Shown: positions 56,433 to 64,000, counted from the first letter of the stretch. The stretch is 64,000 bases of DNA from Streptomyces griseoluteus (GCF_004784465.1 NZ_SRRU01000001.1:248001-312000); one strand, 5' to 3'. Notes: a model not told the origin generated them from the letters alone. Numbers and translations: made by a program.

Positions 56433-57341
56433 ATGGACTGGCTGAAGAAGCTGCCCGGCATCGGGCCGATCGTGACCTGGCTGATGACCACGCACGCCTG
56501 GCGCTCGTACGCCCGCCTGGACCGGGTGAACTGGACGTGGCTCGCCGCGGCCATGACGTTCGTCAGCTTCATCGCCCTGTTCCCGCTGCTGACCGTCGCC
56601 GCCGCGGTCGCTGCGGCCACGCTCGACCCGGCCCGGCAGAAGACGGTCGAGAAGAACATCGCCGCCCAGTTCCCCGGCCTCGCCGACCAGCTCGACCTCA
56701 ACGGGCTGGTGCAGAACGCGGGCACGGTCGGGCTGATCGCCGGTGCGGCGCTGCTGTTCACCGGTATCGGCTGGGTCGGCCAGGTCCGGGACTGTCTGCG
56801 CGCGGTGTGGGAGCTGCCCGAGCGGGACGGCAACCCGATCGTGCTGAAGCTCAAGGACGCCGGGGTCCTGATCGGGCTCGGCGGCGCCCTGCTGGTGACC
56901 CTGGCCGCATCCACCCTCGCCTCGGCCGCGATCGGCCGGCTGGCGTCGGCGATCGGTCTGGAGGAGCACAGCTGGGGGACCGTGCTGCTGCGGATCGCCG
57001 CGTTCGCCGTCGCCGTCCTCGCCGACTTCCTGGTGCTGCTGTACGTGCTGAGCCTGCTGCCCGGGGTCGAACCGCCGCGCCGCCGCCTGCTGGTGGCGGC
57101 CCTGCTCGGCGCGGTCGGCTTCGAACTCCTCAAGCTGCTGCTGAGCGGCTACATCCAGGGCGTCGCCGCGAAGAGCGTGTACGGCGCCTTCGGTGTCCCC
57201 GTCGCCCTGCTGCTGTGGATCAACTTCACCTCGAAGCTGGTTCTTTACTGCGCCGCCTGGACGGCGACGCGCAGCGACGAGGGGAAGGTCACGGACGCGG
57301 CCGCCGGCGCATCAGATCAGGCAGCGGCCAGCGGCGGTTGA
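56433..57341 (+). CDS. YihY/BrkB-family membrane protein
   Basis: Protein of 302 residues (MDWLKKLPGIGPIVTWLMTTHAWRSYAR). Six or seven helices are visible, with family landmarks AAAMTFVSFIALFPLL, GIGWVGQVRDCLRAVWELPERDGN and SVYGAFGVPVALLLWINFTSKLVLYCAAWTA. It was long misnamed RNase BN. The role is unclear, possibly transport. The tail overlaps the convergent carboxypeptidase gene by 53 bases; the C-terminal Ala/Ser/Gly tail is not conserved in the family. Confidence 0.9.
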   Translation: MDWLKKLPGIGPIVTWLMTTHAWRSYARLDRVNWTWLAAAMTFVSFIALFPLLTVAAAVAAATLDPARQKTVEKNIAAQFPGLADQLDLNGLVQNAGTVGLIAGAALLFTGIGWVGQVRDCLRAVWELPERDGNPIVLKLKDAGVLIGLGGALLVTLAASTLASAAIGRLASAIGLEEHSWGTVLLRIAAFAVAVLADFLVLLYVLSLLPGVEPPRRRLLVAALLGAVGFELLKLLLSGYIQGVAAKSVYGAFGVPVALLLWINFTSKLVLYCAAWTATRSDEGKVTDAAAGASDQAAASGG

Positions 57342-58575
57342 CCAGGAAGGCCCCGCCGCCGAGCAGCACCAGCAGCCCGGCCGCGATGGCCAGCGCGGTA
57401 CCGGCGCCCCGCGAGCCACCGCTCCGCGCGGTGGTGCCCTTCACCGGCTCCGACCCGGCGCCCGCGGTGCCCTGCTGGGCGCCGGTGACGTCCGCGCCGG
57501 GCGCGCCGCTCGGCTGCGCGCTCGGGGTGGCGTTCAGCGGCGGGACGAGCACACCGACCGGCTTGACCTTGCCGGCCGCCTTGAAGCCCCAGTCGAAGAG
57601 CTGGGCGGTCTCCTTGTAGACCTCGTCGTGCTCGTGCTTCTCCGGGTTCATCACGGTGACCAGCAGCACCTTGCCGCCGCGCTCGGCGACCCCGGTGAAG
57701 GTGGCGCCCGCGTTGGTGGTGTTGCCGTTCTTGACCCCGGCGATGCCCGGATAGACGGACGTGTCCGCGTCCCCGCTCAGCAGCCGGTTGGTGTTCTGGA
57801 TCTCGAAGGTCTCGCGGGTGGGCCTGCCCTTGCCCTTCCGCGTGGTCGCGCCGGGGAACTTGGCGCGCACGGTGGAGCAGTACTCCCGGAAGTCCTTCTT
57901 CTGCAGCCCGGAGCGGGCGAACAGGGTGAGGTCGTACGCCGAGGAGTACTGCCGGGGGGCGTCGTAGCCGTCGGGGCTGACCACGTGGGTGTCGCCGGCC
58001 TGGAGGGCGTCGGCGTGGGCCTGCATGTCCTTGACGGTCTGCGCGACGCCGCCGTTCATCGCGGAGAGCACGTGGACGGCGTCGTTGCCGGAGCGCAGGA
58101 AGACACCGAGCCACAGGTCGTGGACGGTGTAGGTCTCGTTCTCCTTTATCCCGACCATGCTGGACCCGGCGCCGATCCCGGCGAGGTCGGCGGGCACCAC
58201 CTGGTGGCGCTGGTCCCTGGGGAAGCGGGGCAGCACGGTGTCCGCGAACAGCATCTTCAGGGTGCTCGCCGGGGGGAGCCGCCAGTGCGCGTTGTGCGAG
58301 GCGAGCACGTCGCCGCTCTCGGCGTCGGTGACGATCCAGGAGCGGGCGGTCAGTCCCTTGGGCAGCACGGGGACGCCCGTGGCGAGGTTCACCTGCGTAC
58401 CGGGCACGCCGAGGCGGGCGCCGCCGACCTGGGACATGCGGGCCGGGGGAGCGGCCGTGGGACTGCCGGACGGCTTGGGTGCGGCGAAGGCTGACGGGGC
58501 GAGGCCGGAGACGGTCAGCAGTGCGGCGGATGTGATCAACAGGGATCGCTGCGCGATCTTCTTCGGTGCGGACAC
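57289..58575 (-). CDS. D-alanyl-D-alanine carboxypeptidase (DacA-like)
   Basis: Protein of 428 residues from GTG 58575 (VSAPKKIAQRSLLITSAALLTVSGLAPSAFA). A cleavable signal peptide leads to the class A PBP-like domain. Catalytic Ser104 and Lys107 lie in the SxxK motif STLK, with SGN in FLRSGNDAVHV and KNG (for KTG) in AGVKNGNTTNAG; KNG is usual in actinobacterial members. A Gly/Ala-rich C-terminal part ends with a membrane anchor (GTALAIAAGLLVLLGGGAFLVNRRW). It trims the terminal D-Ala of peptidoglycan. TACGTT seven bases before the GTG indicates a leaderless mRNA. Confidence 0.93.
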   Translation of the reverse strand: MSAPKKIAQRSLLITSAALLTVSGLAPSAFAAPKPSGSPTAAPPARMSQVGGARLGVPGTQVNLATGVPVLPKGLTARSWIVTDAESGDVLASHNAHWRLPPASTLKMLFADTVLPRFPRDQRHQVVPADLAGIGAGSSMVGIKENETYTVHDLWLGVFLRSGNDAVHVLSAMNGGVAQTVKDMQAHADALQAGDTHVVSPDGYDAPRQYSSAYDLTLFARSGLQKKDFREYCSTVRAKFPGATTRKGKGRPTRETFEIQNTNRLLSGDADTSVYPGIAGVKNGNTTNAGATFTGVAERGGKVLLVTVMNPEKHEHDEVYKETAQLFDWGFKAAGKVKPVGVLVPPLNATPSAQPSGAPGADVTGAQQGTAGAGSEPVKGTTARSGGSRGAGTALAIAAGLLVLLGGGAFLVNRRWPLPDLMRRRPRP

Positions 58576-58582
58576 GATCGAG

Positions 58583-58588
58583 AACGTA
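58583..58588 (-). promoter_or_regulatory. -10 box TACGTT of the carboxypeptidase gene
   Basis: TACGTT (reverse strand), seven bases before GTG 58575, leaderless spacing. Confidence 0.5.
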
Positions 58589-58654
58589 CCTGCCACGGGC
58601 TGTGAAGTCCCCCCTCGCGCTCCACCCCGGCCACGGAGCCGGATCGCGGGCGGC

Positions 58655-58660
58655 GATACT
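58655..58660 (+). promoter_or_regulatory. -10 box GATACT of the SCO4848-type gene
   Basis: GATACT lies six bases before the ATG at 58667, consistent with a leaderless transcript. Confidence 0.45.
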
Positions 58661-58666
58661 GGACTC

Positions 58667-58906
58667 ATGAAGCTCAGCCGCCCGGTCTCCTGGTTCCTGC
58701 TCGCCTTCGGGGTGTGGAGCTGGGTCATCTGGGTCACTTTCGTCAAGAATCTCGTTGCGGACGGCAGCGGTCTCGCCTTCGACGACGGGCACCCCACGGC
58801 CTACTTCTGGGTGCACCTGACGCTGGCGGTCGTGTCCTTCGTACTGGGGACGGTCGTCGGGGTCATCGGGTTGCGCGGACTGCGCGCACTGCGTCGGACG
58901 TCATAG
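58667..58906 (+). CDS. SCO4848-family small membrane protein
   Basis: Protein of 79 residues (MKLSRPVSWFLLAFGVWSWVIWVTFVKNL). Two helices (8-25 and 50-70) flank a loop with LAFDDGHPTAYFWVHL; the tail is Arg-rich (GLRGLRALRRTS). It fits the short SCO4848-like family of Streptomyces, function unknown. Divergent from the carboxypeptidase, and 12 bases before the metallophosphoesterase start, so those two are probably one operon. Confidence 0.85.
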   Translation: MKLSRPVSWFLLAFGVWSWVIWVTFVKNLVADGSGLAFDDGHPTAYFWVHLTLAVVSFVLGTVVGVIGLRGLRALRRTS

Positions 58907-58918
58907 GGGACACGCCGG

Positions 58919-60277
58919 GTGGTCATCGTCTTCGCGCTCGTCGCCCTGGCCGTACTGGCCCTCGTGGCGGGCCTGCACTGGTACGTCTGGCGCCGCCTCG
59001 TCCGCGACACCACCCGCCCGGGCGGGGTCGCCCGCCGTGCGGGCACGGCCCTCTTCGTCGCGGCCCCGGTCCTGATGATCGCCGCCCTGGTCGCGGAACG
59101 CTCCGGGGCGCCCTTCTGGCTCCAACGGGCCCTGGCCTGGCCGGGGTTCCTGTGGATGGCCCTCGCGCTCTACCTGCTGCTGGCGACGGTGGCGACGGAG
59201 CCGGTGCGGGTGTGGGCCGGGCGGCGGGCGCGCCGGGCGACGCGGGAGGCGGTCCTTGCGGGGCTGGACGCGGTGCCGGTGCCGTCGGCGCAGCGGGCCG
59301 GGGTGGCGGACGACGCGCCGGTGTCCCCGGCGGAGCCGTCCGGGAGGGCCGACGGGGCGTCCGTGCCCCCGGCCCCGGCGGAACCGTCCGCAGGGGCTGA
59401 CGGCACGTCCTCCTCCGAAACGCCGGAGGCTTCCGCGCTCGCCGCCTCCGCCCTCTCCCGCCGCGTCTTCGTCTCCCGCGTCGCTGGGGGCACGGCGGCC
59501 GCGGTGGCGCTCGGCACGACGGGCTGGGGCACGTACGGGGTGCTGCGCGGCCCGCGGGTGAAACGGCTGACGGTTCCCCTGGCCAAGCTCCCGCGCTCGG
59601 CGCACGGCTTCCGGATCGCGGTGGTCAGCGACATCCACCTGGGCCCGGTGCTGGGACGGAACTTCGCCCGGACGGTGGTCGACACGATCAACTCGACCCA
59701 GCCGGACATGATCGCGGTCGTCGGCGACCTGGTGGACGGCAGCGTGAAGAACCTGGGCCCGGCGGCGGCCCCCCTGGCGGGGCTGGAGTCCCGCCAGGGC
59801 ACCTACTTCGTCACCGGGAACCACGAGTACTTCTCCGGCGCCGCCCAGTGGCTGGACGAGGTCCGCGCCCTGGGCATGCGCCCCCTGGAGAACGCCCGCA
59901 CAGAACTCCCGTACTTCGACCTGGCGGGCGTGAACGACCTGCAGGGCGGGAGCGAGGGCCACGGCCCGGACTTCCGGAAGGCCCTGGGCGACCGGGACCC
60001 CTCCCGCGCCTGCGTCCTCATGGCCCATCAGCCGGTCCAGGTCCACGAGGCCGTCCACTACTCCGTGGACCTCCAGCTCTCCGGCCACACCCACGGCGGC
60101 CAGCTCTGGCCCGGCAACCTGATCGCGAAGGCCGCGAACCCCACGGTCGCGGGCCTCGACCGCTACGGCGACACCCAGCTCTACGTCAGCCGAGGCGCGG
60201 GCGCCTGGGGTCCGCCCACGCGCGTGTGGGCCCCGTCGGACATCACAGTGATCGAACTGGCCTCACGCGAGGCGTAG
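58919..60277 (+). CDS. Membrane-anchored metallophosphoesterase
   Basis: Protein of 452 residues from GTG 58919 (VVIVFALVALAVLALVAGLHWYVWRRLV). Three N-terminal helices are followed by a low-complexity Ala/Pro/Ser linker (about 110-175), a twin-Arg segment with hydrophobic stretch (SRRVFVSRVAGGTAAAVALG), and the calcineurin-like domain. Metal-ligand motifs are all present: VVSDIHLG, VVGDLVDG, VTGNHEYF, LMAHQP and LSGHTHGGQLWP. The substrate of this YkuE-like group is unknown. It is probably exported, with the active site outside the membrane. Confidence 0.92.
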   Translation: MVIVFALVALAVLALVAGLHWYVWRRLVRDTTRPGGVARRAGTALFVAAPVLMIAALVAERSGAPFWLQRALAWPGFLWMALALYLLLATVATEPVRVWAGRRARRATREAVLAGLDAVPVPSAQRAGVADDAPVSPAEPSGRADGASVPPAPAEPSAGADGTSSSETPEASALAASALSRRVFVSRVAGGTAAAVALGTTGWGTYGVLRGPRVKRLTVPLAKLPRSAHGFRIAVVSDIHLGPVLGRNFARTVVDTINSTQPDMIAVVGDLVDGSVKNLGPAAAPLAGLESRQGTYFVTGNHEYFSGAAQWLDEVRALGMRPLENARTELPYFDLAGVNDLQGGSEGHGPDFRKALGDRDPSRACVLMAHQPVQVHEAVHYSVDLQLSGHTHGGQLWPGNLIAKAANPTVAGLDRYGDTQLYVSRGAGAWGPPTRVWAPSDITVIELASREA

Positions 60278-60342
60278 TCGCTCCGCTCCGCATGCCCCGA
60301 CCGAGGCCATAGCGGACTCGCGTCCAGCGATCAAGCCAATGA

Positions 60343-60371
60343 ATGATCTTGACGCTTCATGATCTTCACGC
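60343..60371. repeat. Direct repeat ATGATCTTxACGC
   Basis: ATGATCTTGACGC (60343-60355) and ATGATCTTCACGC (60359-60371) are 13-base copies with one mismatch and a 16-base period. They lie at the start of a degenerate region and may mark a recombination or rearrangement point. Confidence 0.4.
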
Positions 60372-60579
60372 CCTGGAGTCCTGGACCAAGCAGGTGTTCC
60401 ACAAGTGGTCGAAGTGCATGAAGTCCGACGGGTACAACTTCGAGGCCCCGCTGGACGCGCCTGGCGACGACGCGCGATTCAATGGCCTCTCCGGAAGAGG
60501 TGGCGATGGCGGTGAAAGACGTTTCCAGGAAAAGGAGGGAATCCTGAAGAAGGTGGCCGTGCTGGTGCGAGGAGAATAA
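60343..60579 (+). pseudogene. Frameshifted lipoprotein C-terminal remnant
   Basis: The frame reads LESWTKQVFHKWSKCMKSDGYNFEAPLDAPGDDARFNG. After about 60483 the sense continues in the next frame as MASPEEVAMAVKDVSRKRRES. Joined, this resembles the C-terminal part of a Streptomyces lipoprotein family (WxxCMKxxGYxxxxPxxA ... VATAVADVKCK), with the usual Cys of DVKCK changed to DVSRK. The N-terminus and signal peptide are missing. Base composition is lower in GC than the flanking genes. The rest of the 60278-60607 gap holds a direct repeat and nothing else. Confidence 0.6.
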
Positions 60580-60607
60580 CTGTACCCATAACATTTCAGG
60601 AAAATCG

Positions 60608-62041
60608 ATGGCTTCCGGAACTATTTCCCTTCGGCGTGAGAAAACATCTCTGGCTGTCAGGCGCTTCCTCATGGGGGAGCGATCGGCTCCCTGGATTCCG
60701 GCCTGTGTTGCCTTCGCCGCCTATGTGACGATTTCGGTTTCGCGCTTTCAGCGGGTATACAGCGCGTCCTGGGACCTCGGAATATTCGAGCAGGTGGTCC
60801 GTCACTATGCTCATTTCGAGTCCCCGGTGTCGGACATCAAGGGCGAGGGTTTTAACATCCTCGGCGACCACTTCAGCCCGATTCTGGCCACGCTGGCCCC
60901 CCTGTACCGGCTGTTCCCTTCCCCGGTCACGCTTCTCGTCGCCCAGGCAGCCCTGATCGCACTTTCCGTCGTCCCGCTGACCCGTGCCGCGATGGAAACC
61001 CTGGGCAAGGTCCCCGGGGTGGCGGTCGGGTTCTCCTACGCGATCTCATGGGGAATCCAGTCAGCGGTGGACTTTGACTTCCATGAAATATGTTTCGCGC
61101 TGCCCCTGCTGGCCTTCGTCCTGCGCGCTCTGTTGAGGCAGAGGTGGCGGGCGGCAGCTCTGTGGAGCTTGCCGCTCGTGCTCGTGAAAGAGGATCTGGG
61201 CGTCACGGTGGCCGCGATCGGCCTGTACATCTTCCTCTTCGGGAGCAAGAAGATCGGCGTAGCTCTGGCCGCCTTCGGGTCGGCCGGGTTCGCGTTCGTC
61301 ACTTTCCTGTTCATCCCGGCCATGAACAAGGGCGGCAAGTATGCCTACTGGGACAAGCTCGACGGAGGATCTCACCTCGACCTCCATGCTCTGAGCGATT
61401 TCTTCCTCGAAGGCACCCTGGTGAAGATCACCACCCTGGTCATGCTGCTGTGGATCACTGGGTTGGTGGCGCTGAGATCACCGGTCAGCCTGCTGCTCCT
61501 GCCCACCCTGGGCTGGCGCTTCCTGTCCCGGGAAAAGAATTACTGGGGAATGGACTGGCATTACGACGCGATACTGATGCCCATTCTGTTCGCCGCGCTC
61601 ATCAACGGACTCTTCTTGCTGAAGGGGTCCCGCAGGACCTGGCTCCGGAAGTACGCGGCCTGCACTGTTCCGGCCGTCCTCGCCATATCCCTCACGGTGT
61701 CCGGGCAGTTTCCCTTCAGGACGCTGACCCAGCCGGAGACGTATCGCACCTCGGACCTGGCGCGTTCAGCGGAGAAAGTTGTCCCTCTCATACCCTACGG
61801 ATCGACCGTCGAGACAAGTGGAGGAATACTGTCCCACTTGACCGGACGAAGCCGTGTCTTCTGGGTGGGTGGCACGGGGAAAATCACACCCGAATTCATC
61901 GTGGTGGACCTGGCGGGCTGGAATCCCGCGCCGGACGGGAATTTCATCGGGTACGCGCACGACGCCCATCCGGAAGCCACGTACACCGTGGTCTTCCAGG
62001 ACCGGCACTACGTGGTGCTTCGCCGTTCCCCACTCCGGTGA
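60608..62041 (+). CDS. DUF2079 membrane protein
   Basis: Protein of 477 residues (MASGTISLRREKTSLAVRRFLMGERSAPW), with AGGAAA upstream. About ten helices, with the DUF2079 landmarks FQRVYSASWDLGIFEQVVRHYAHFESPVSDIKG, NILGDHFSPIL, VDFDFHEICFALPLLAF, LVKEDLGVTVAAIGLY and NYWGMDWHYDAILMP. The early Asp and His residues and the GT-C-like layout suggest a lipid-linked sugar transferase, but no activity is established. Codon use is less GC-biased than neighbours (AAA, ATA, TTT present), as for recently acquired DNA. Its stop lies in a tandem duplication. Confidence 0.88.
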   Translation: MASGTISLRREKTSLAVRRFLMGERSAPWIPACVAFAAYVTISVSRFQRVYSASWDLGIFEQVVRHYAHFESPVSDIKGEGFNILGDHFSPILATLAPLYRLFPSPVTLLVAQAALIALSVVPLTRAAMETLGKVPGVAVGFSYAISWGIQSAVDFDFHEICFALPLLAFVLRALLRQRWRAAALWSLPLVLVKEDLGVTVAAIGLYIFLFGSKKIGVALAAFGSAGFAFVTFLFIPAMNKGGKYAYWDKLDGGSHLDLHALSDFFLEGTLVKITTLVMLLWITGLVALRSPVSLLLLPTLGWRFLSREKNYWGMDWHYDAILMPILFAALINGLFLLKGSRRTWLRKYAACTVPAVLAISLTVSGQFPFRTLTQPETYRTSDLARSAEKVVPLIPYGSTVETSGGILSHLTGRSRVFWVGGTGKITPEFIVVDLAGWNPAPDGNFIGYAHDAHPEATYTVVFQDRHYVVLRRSPLR

Positions 62042-62086
62042 GCCGACGAATGCGTCCCATGGAAGCCGACGAATGCGTCCCATGGA
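62041..62086. repeat. Exact 23-bp tandem duplication
   Basis: AGCCGACGAATGCGTCCCAT plus GGA (62041-62063) is repeated without change at 62064-62086. It begins with the last base of the DUF2079 stop. Exact identity implies a recent duplication. Confidence 0.9.
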
Positions 62087-62119
62087 AATGGCGGGGAACG
62101 AACAGTTGCCAGACGAGGC

Positions 62120-62317
62120 TTGGGAGGGCTCGTGGGCACCAGCATCGGGACCATCACCGTCGTCGCCGTCGCTGTCGTGCGGGACTGGACACCGGTCGTT
62201 CCTCCGGCCACCATCGTCGCCGCCCCTGTGACGGGCTTGCTGACCGGCGTTGTCGCCGGCCTCTATCCCGCCTGGCGTGCCAGCCGTATCCAGCCCGCCG
62301 AAGCGCTGCGTCGTTAG
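62120..62317 (+). pseudogene. C-terminal fragment of FtsX/MacB-type ABC permease
   Basis: About 65 residues (GGLVGTSIGTITVVAVAVVRDWTPVVPPATIVAAPVTGLLTGVVAGLYPAWRASRIQPAEALRR). The last helix and the closing PAWRASRIQPAEALRR are diagnostic of the FtsX/MacB permease C-terminus. The rest of the protein (usually 350 or more residues) is missing, and a TTG is the only plausible initiator. It is therefore a remnant, 79 bases downstream of DUF2079. Confidence 0.8.
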
Positions 62318-63151
62318 TCAGCGCAGTCCGGCGAAGAGGTCGTCCTCCGGGGTCGGGGCGCCGGTGGGGTCCTGGACGCGGAGGAAGGTCTCCGTGCCCA
62401 TCAGTTCGGCGAACCGCTCCTTGCCCATCCTCAGGAAGAAGATGTTCTCGCCCTGGCTGGCGTGGGCGGAGAGGGCGTCGTACTTCTGGTCGCTGTAGGC
62501 GGTGGTGTCGACCCAGGTGGTGATCTCGTCGTCGGGGAGGCCGATCTCGGCCAGGGCGGCGGCCTCGGCGGGGTCGGGCTCCGGCATGTCGTCCGCGAAC
62601 TCGCGCATGACCTCGCCGAAGCGGGCCATCTGGGAGCGGGGGACGGTGGTCCAGTACACCTTGGGGGTGAGGTCGGTCAGCTTCAGCGCGGCCATCGTGA
62701 TGCGGTGGGCCTGGATGTGGTCGGGGTGGCCATAGAAACCGTTCTCGTCGTAGGTGACGACCACATCGGGGCGGTAGTGCCGCATCAGCTCCGCGAGGCG
62801 GGCGGCGCCTTCCTCCACGGGGGTCTGCCAGAAGGAGCCGGGAGCGTCGTTGCCCGGCCAGCCCGCCATCCCGGAGTCGGCGTAGTCCAGGATCTCCAGG
62901 TCGCTGATCTTCAGGACCTCGCAGCTCGCCTCGAGTTCGTCCCGGCGCATCCGGGCGACCGCCACCGGATCGTGTCCGGGCTCGCCCGGCTTCACACCCC
63001 CCGGCCCGTCCCCGCAACCGCCGTCGGTACAGGTCACCAGCACCGTCCGGACGCCCTCCGCCGCATACCGCGCGAGCACCCCTCCGGTCCCGGTCGCCTC
63101 GTCGTCGGGGTGGGCGTGTACTGCCATCAGGGTCAACGGCCGGTCGGTCAT
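62318..63151 (-). CDS. PIG-L family deacetylase
   Basis: Protein of 277 residues (MTDRPLTLMAVHAHPDDEATGTGGVL), with AGGAGGA seven bases upstream. The zinc motif AHPDDE (His, Asp, Glu) and GHPDHIQAH are complete. The family includes the mycothiol enzymes MshB and Mca and the GlcNAc-PI deacetylases. The GGVLARYAAEGVRTVLVTCTDGGCGD block is close to MshB/Mca-like proteins, but substrate cannot be assigned. Convergent with, and directly abutting, the FtsX fragment. Confidence 0.9.
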   Translation of the reverse strand: MTDRPLTLMAVHAHPDDEATGTGGVLARYAAEGVRTVLVTCTDGGCGDGPGGVKPGEPGHDPVAVARMRRDELEASCEVLKISDLEILDYADSGMAGWPGNDAPGSFWQTPVEEGAARLAELMRHYRPDVVVTYDENGFYGHPDHIQAHRITMAALKLTDLTPKVYWTTVPRSQMARFGEVMREFADDMPEPDPAEAAALAEIGLPDDEITTWVDTTAYSDQKYDALSAHASQGENIFFLRMGKERFAELMGTETFLRVQDPTGAPTPEDDLFAGLR

Positions 63152-63259
63152 GAGGAGTCCTCCTGCGAGATGAGACGTGCCCGTGGCGGGCGTACCGCAC
63201 AACCTCGCCGAGGGGACGGGATGTTCCCGGCGTGACGGCTCGCGTCCGCCTCGCGTCGG

Positions 63260-63421
63260 TCAGGGCTCGATGCGCGGGTCCTCGATGAGGCCGCCACTGA
63301 GACGGAAACGGTGGTGCAGGTCCACCACGCCGCCCGGGAAGTCGCCTCCAGGTGGTGGCGGTGAGTTCGGCGACTTCCTCGGGGTGCGCGGGGCGGCCGG
63401 GCGGGATGCCGCCGAGCTCCC
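63260..63421 (-). pseudogene. SDR and SnoaL-like C-terminal debris
   Basis: On the reverse strand, GGIPPGRPAHPEEVAELTA (the C-terminal GxPxGRPxxPEEVAEL block of short-chain dehydrogenases) runs into another frame that reads GGVVDLHHRFRLSGGLIEDP and stops, like the end of a SnoaL-like protein. No start and no shared frame exist. This looks like two gene ends fused by deletion. The rest of the 63152-63547 gap has no gene I can support. Confidence 0.45.
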
Positions 63422-63547
63422 GGCTCGCTCCTGAGCAGCGCAGCATGATCCACTACGTGTTCGCCGCCGGTCCGGCCCTGCTGGCCCGCTGTCCCCGCGG
63501 CGACGGGGCCACCGCCGATGAGCCGGCCCCCACCGAGGAGCGCGGCC

Positions 63548-64000
63548 TCAGGAGCCGGCCGGCCTGATCATCGCGAACGGCGCGCCCTGCGGGTCGGTGA
63601 CCACGGTCATGCGGCCCGCGGACATGTCGAACGGCGGGACGAGGACGGTGCCGTCCCGGCGGACCAGGGTGTCCACCGTGGAGTCGACGTCGTCGACCGC
63701 GAAGTACGTCAGCCAGTGGGCCGGGGTGCCGGGCGGGTCGTCGGCGAGACGGGTGACGCCGCCGACCGTGAGGCCGCCCACGCGCAGTTCCCAGTAGGAG
63801 TCGTGGCCCTCCATCGGCGTGAACTCGATGTCGAACACCTCGCCGTAGAAGGCCGCGGCGGCATCCACGTCGCTGGTGTGCAGCTCGGTCCAGGTCAGCG
63901 CGCCGGGCTCGTTGACCACGCCCGCACCGAAGAACTCGCCCCGCTGCCAGACGCCGAACTCCGCGCCCTGCGGGTCGGTGGCGATCAGCATCCGGCCGAG
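63548..64000 (-). CDS. Two-domain VOC (glyoxalase/bleomycin-resistance) protein, C-terminal part
   Basis: Open to the right window edge; 150 residues are visible, ending AGRMTVVTDPQGAPFAMIRPAGS. A complete VOC domain (NEPGALTWTELHTSDVDAAAAFYGEVFDIEFTPME ... HWLTYFAVDDVDSTV) follows the end of a first one (GRMLIATDPQGAEFGVWQRGEFFGAGVV). The repeated VTDPQGAPF / ATDPQGAEF block shows the internal duplication. This class binds a metal and may act as a lyase, dioxygenase or antibiotic-sequestering protein. The N-terminus is missing. Confidence 0.88.
   Translation of the reverse strand, partial: LGRMLIATDPQGAEFGVWQRGEFFGAGVVNEPGALTWTELHTSDVDAAAAFYGEVFDIEFTPMEGHDSYWELRVGGLTVGGVTRLADDPPGTPAHWLTYFAVDDVDSTVDTLVRRDGTVLVPPFDMSAGRMTVVTDPQGAPFAMIRPAGS

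Noticed and set aside
62318..63151. Specific call as MshB or Mca
   Set aside because: The zinc motif fits the whole PIG-L family. Substrate-specific residues could not be judged by eye.
63352..63567. 71-codon rightward frame near the right end
   Set aside because: No recognisable family, no ribosome-binding site, and overlapped by SDR/SnoaL-like debris on the other strand.

Overview
The window is a 64-kb stretch of high-GC actinobacterial chromosome, almost certainly Streptomyces. The signs are strong third-position G/C bias, many GTG starts, ATGA/GTGA-type overlaps inside operons, several leaderless genes with a TAnnnT box 6-10 bases before the start, and families typical of the genus (IcmB, DUF6350, DUF3017, DUF5955, DUF2690, SCO4848-type protein). 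From memory, the order pcrA - icmB - sucCD - purNH - folD - mdh - betaine locus - glyA - trpS - D-Ala-D-Ala carboxypeptidase resembles the core region around SCO4790-SCO4850 of S. coelicolor. That match was not checked.

Layout. 1-4.5 kb: tail of a DoxX protein, then a PspC-domain membrane protein divergent from a PspC-containing sensor kinase and its LuxR-type regulator, a likely envelope-stress module. 4.5-7.4 kb: a secreted NlpC/P60 hydrolase and two membrane proteins. 7.5-10.2 kb: five degenerate 22-bp tandem repeats, then pcrA behind a promoter matching the RecA-independent (PafBC-type) DNA-damage consensus. 10.2-14 kb: M23 peptidase, SMI1/KNR4-like protein, lipase and icmB. 14-21.8 kb: a divergent five-gene cassette (SWIM zinc-finger protein and DUF5691 leftward; MoxR ATPase, DUF5682 and vWA protein rightward). 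Its two promoters lie in one 15-bp inverted repeat and carry the same PafBC-type signature, which makes it the best candidate for an undescribed system here.

22-35 kb is core metabolism: sucCD with a Crp-like site, a sigma-like protein, a DUF6350 membrane protein, purN-purH, folD with a DUF3017 gene, an XRE/DUF2690 membrane regulator, and mdh behind stacked palindromes. 35-40 kb holds a siderophore-interacting protein and a three-gene cluster in which two adjacent proteins share a GSTFAxGSHA motif. 40-47 kb is a glycine-betaine locus: aldehyde dehydrogenase, GMC oxidoreductase, ABC ATPase, double-domain permease and binding lipoprotein, closed by a hairpin with perfect 22-bp arms. 47-51.7 kb has an AhpD-like protein divergent from a MocR regulator, a DMT exporter, and a lipoprotein with a glutathionylspermidine-synthase-like ligase.

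51.7-52.1 kb carries a 250-bp MITE-like element with 20-bp terminal inverted repeats, followed by a ZTP (pfl) riboswitch in front of glyA. This joins glyA to purH and folD in one theme: ZMP, the ligand, is the substrate of PurH, and GlyA and FolD supply the folate one-carbon units that PurN and PurH use. 53.6-60.3 kb: a dispersed Streptomyces repeat, trpS, a 2H phosphoesterase, a DprE2-like reductase, a YihY/BrkB protein, a D-Ala-D-Ala carboxypeptidase and a metallophosphoesterase. 60.3-63.5 kb is an accessory patch with less extreme codon use: a frameshifted lipoprotein remnant, an intact DUF2079 protein, an exact 23-bp tandem duplication, an FtsX-type fragment, a PIG-L deacetylase and SDR/SnoaL-like debris. 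The window ends inside a two-domain VOC protein. I saw no tRNA, rRNA, CRISPR array or complete insertion sequence.
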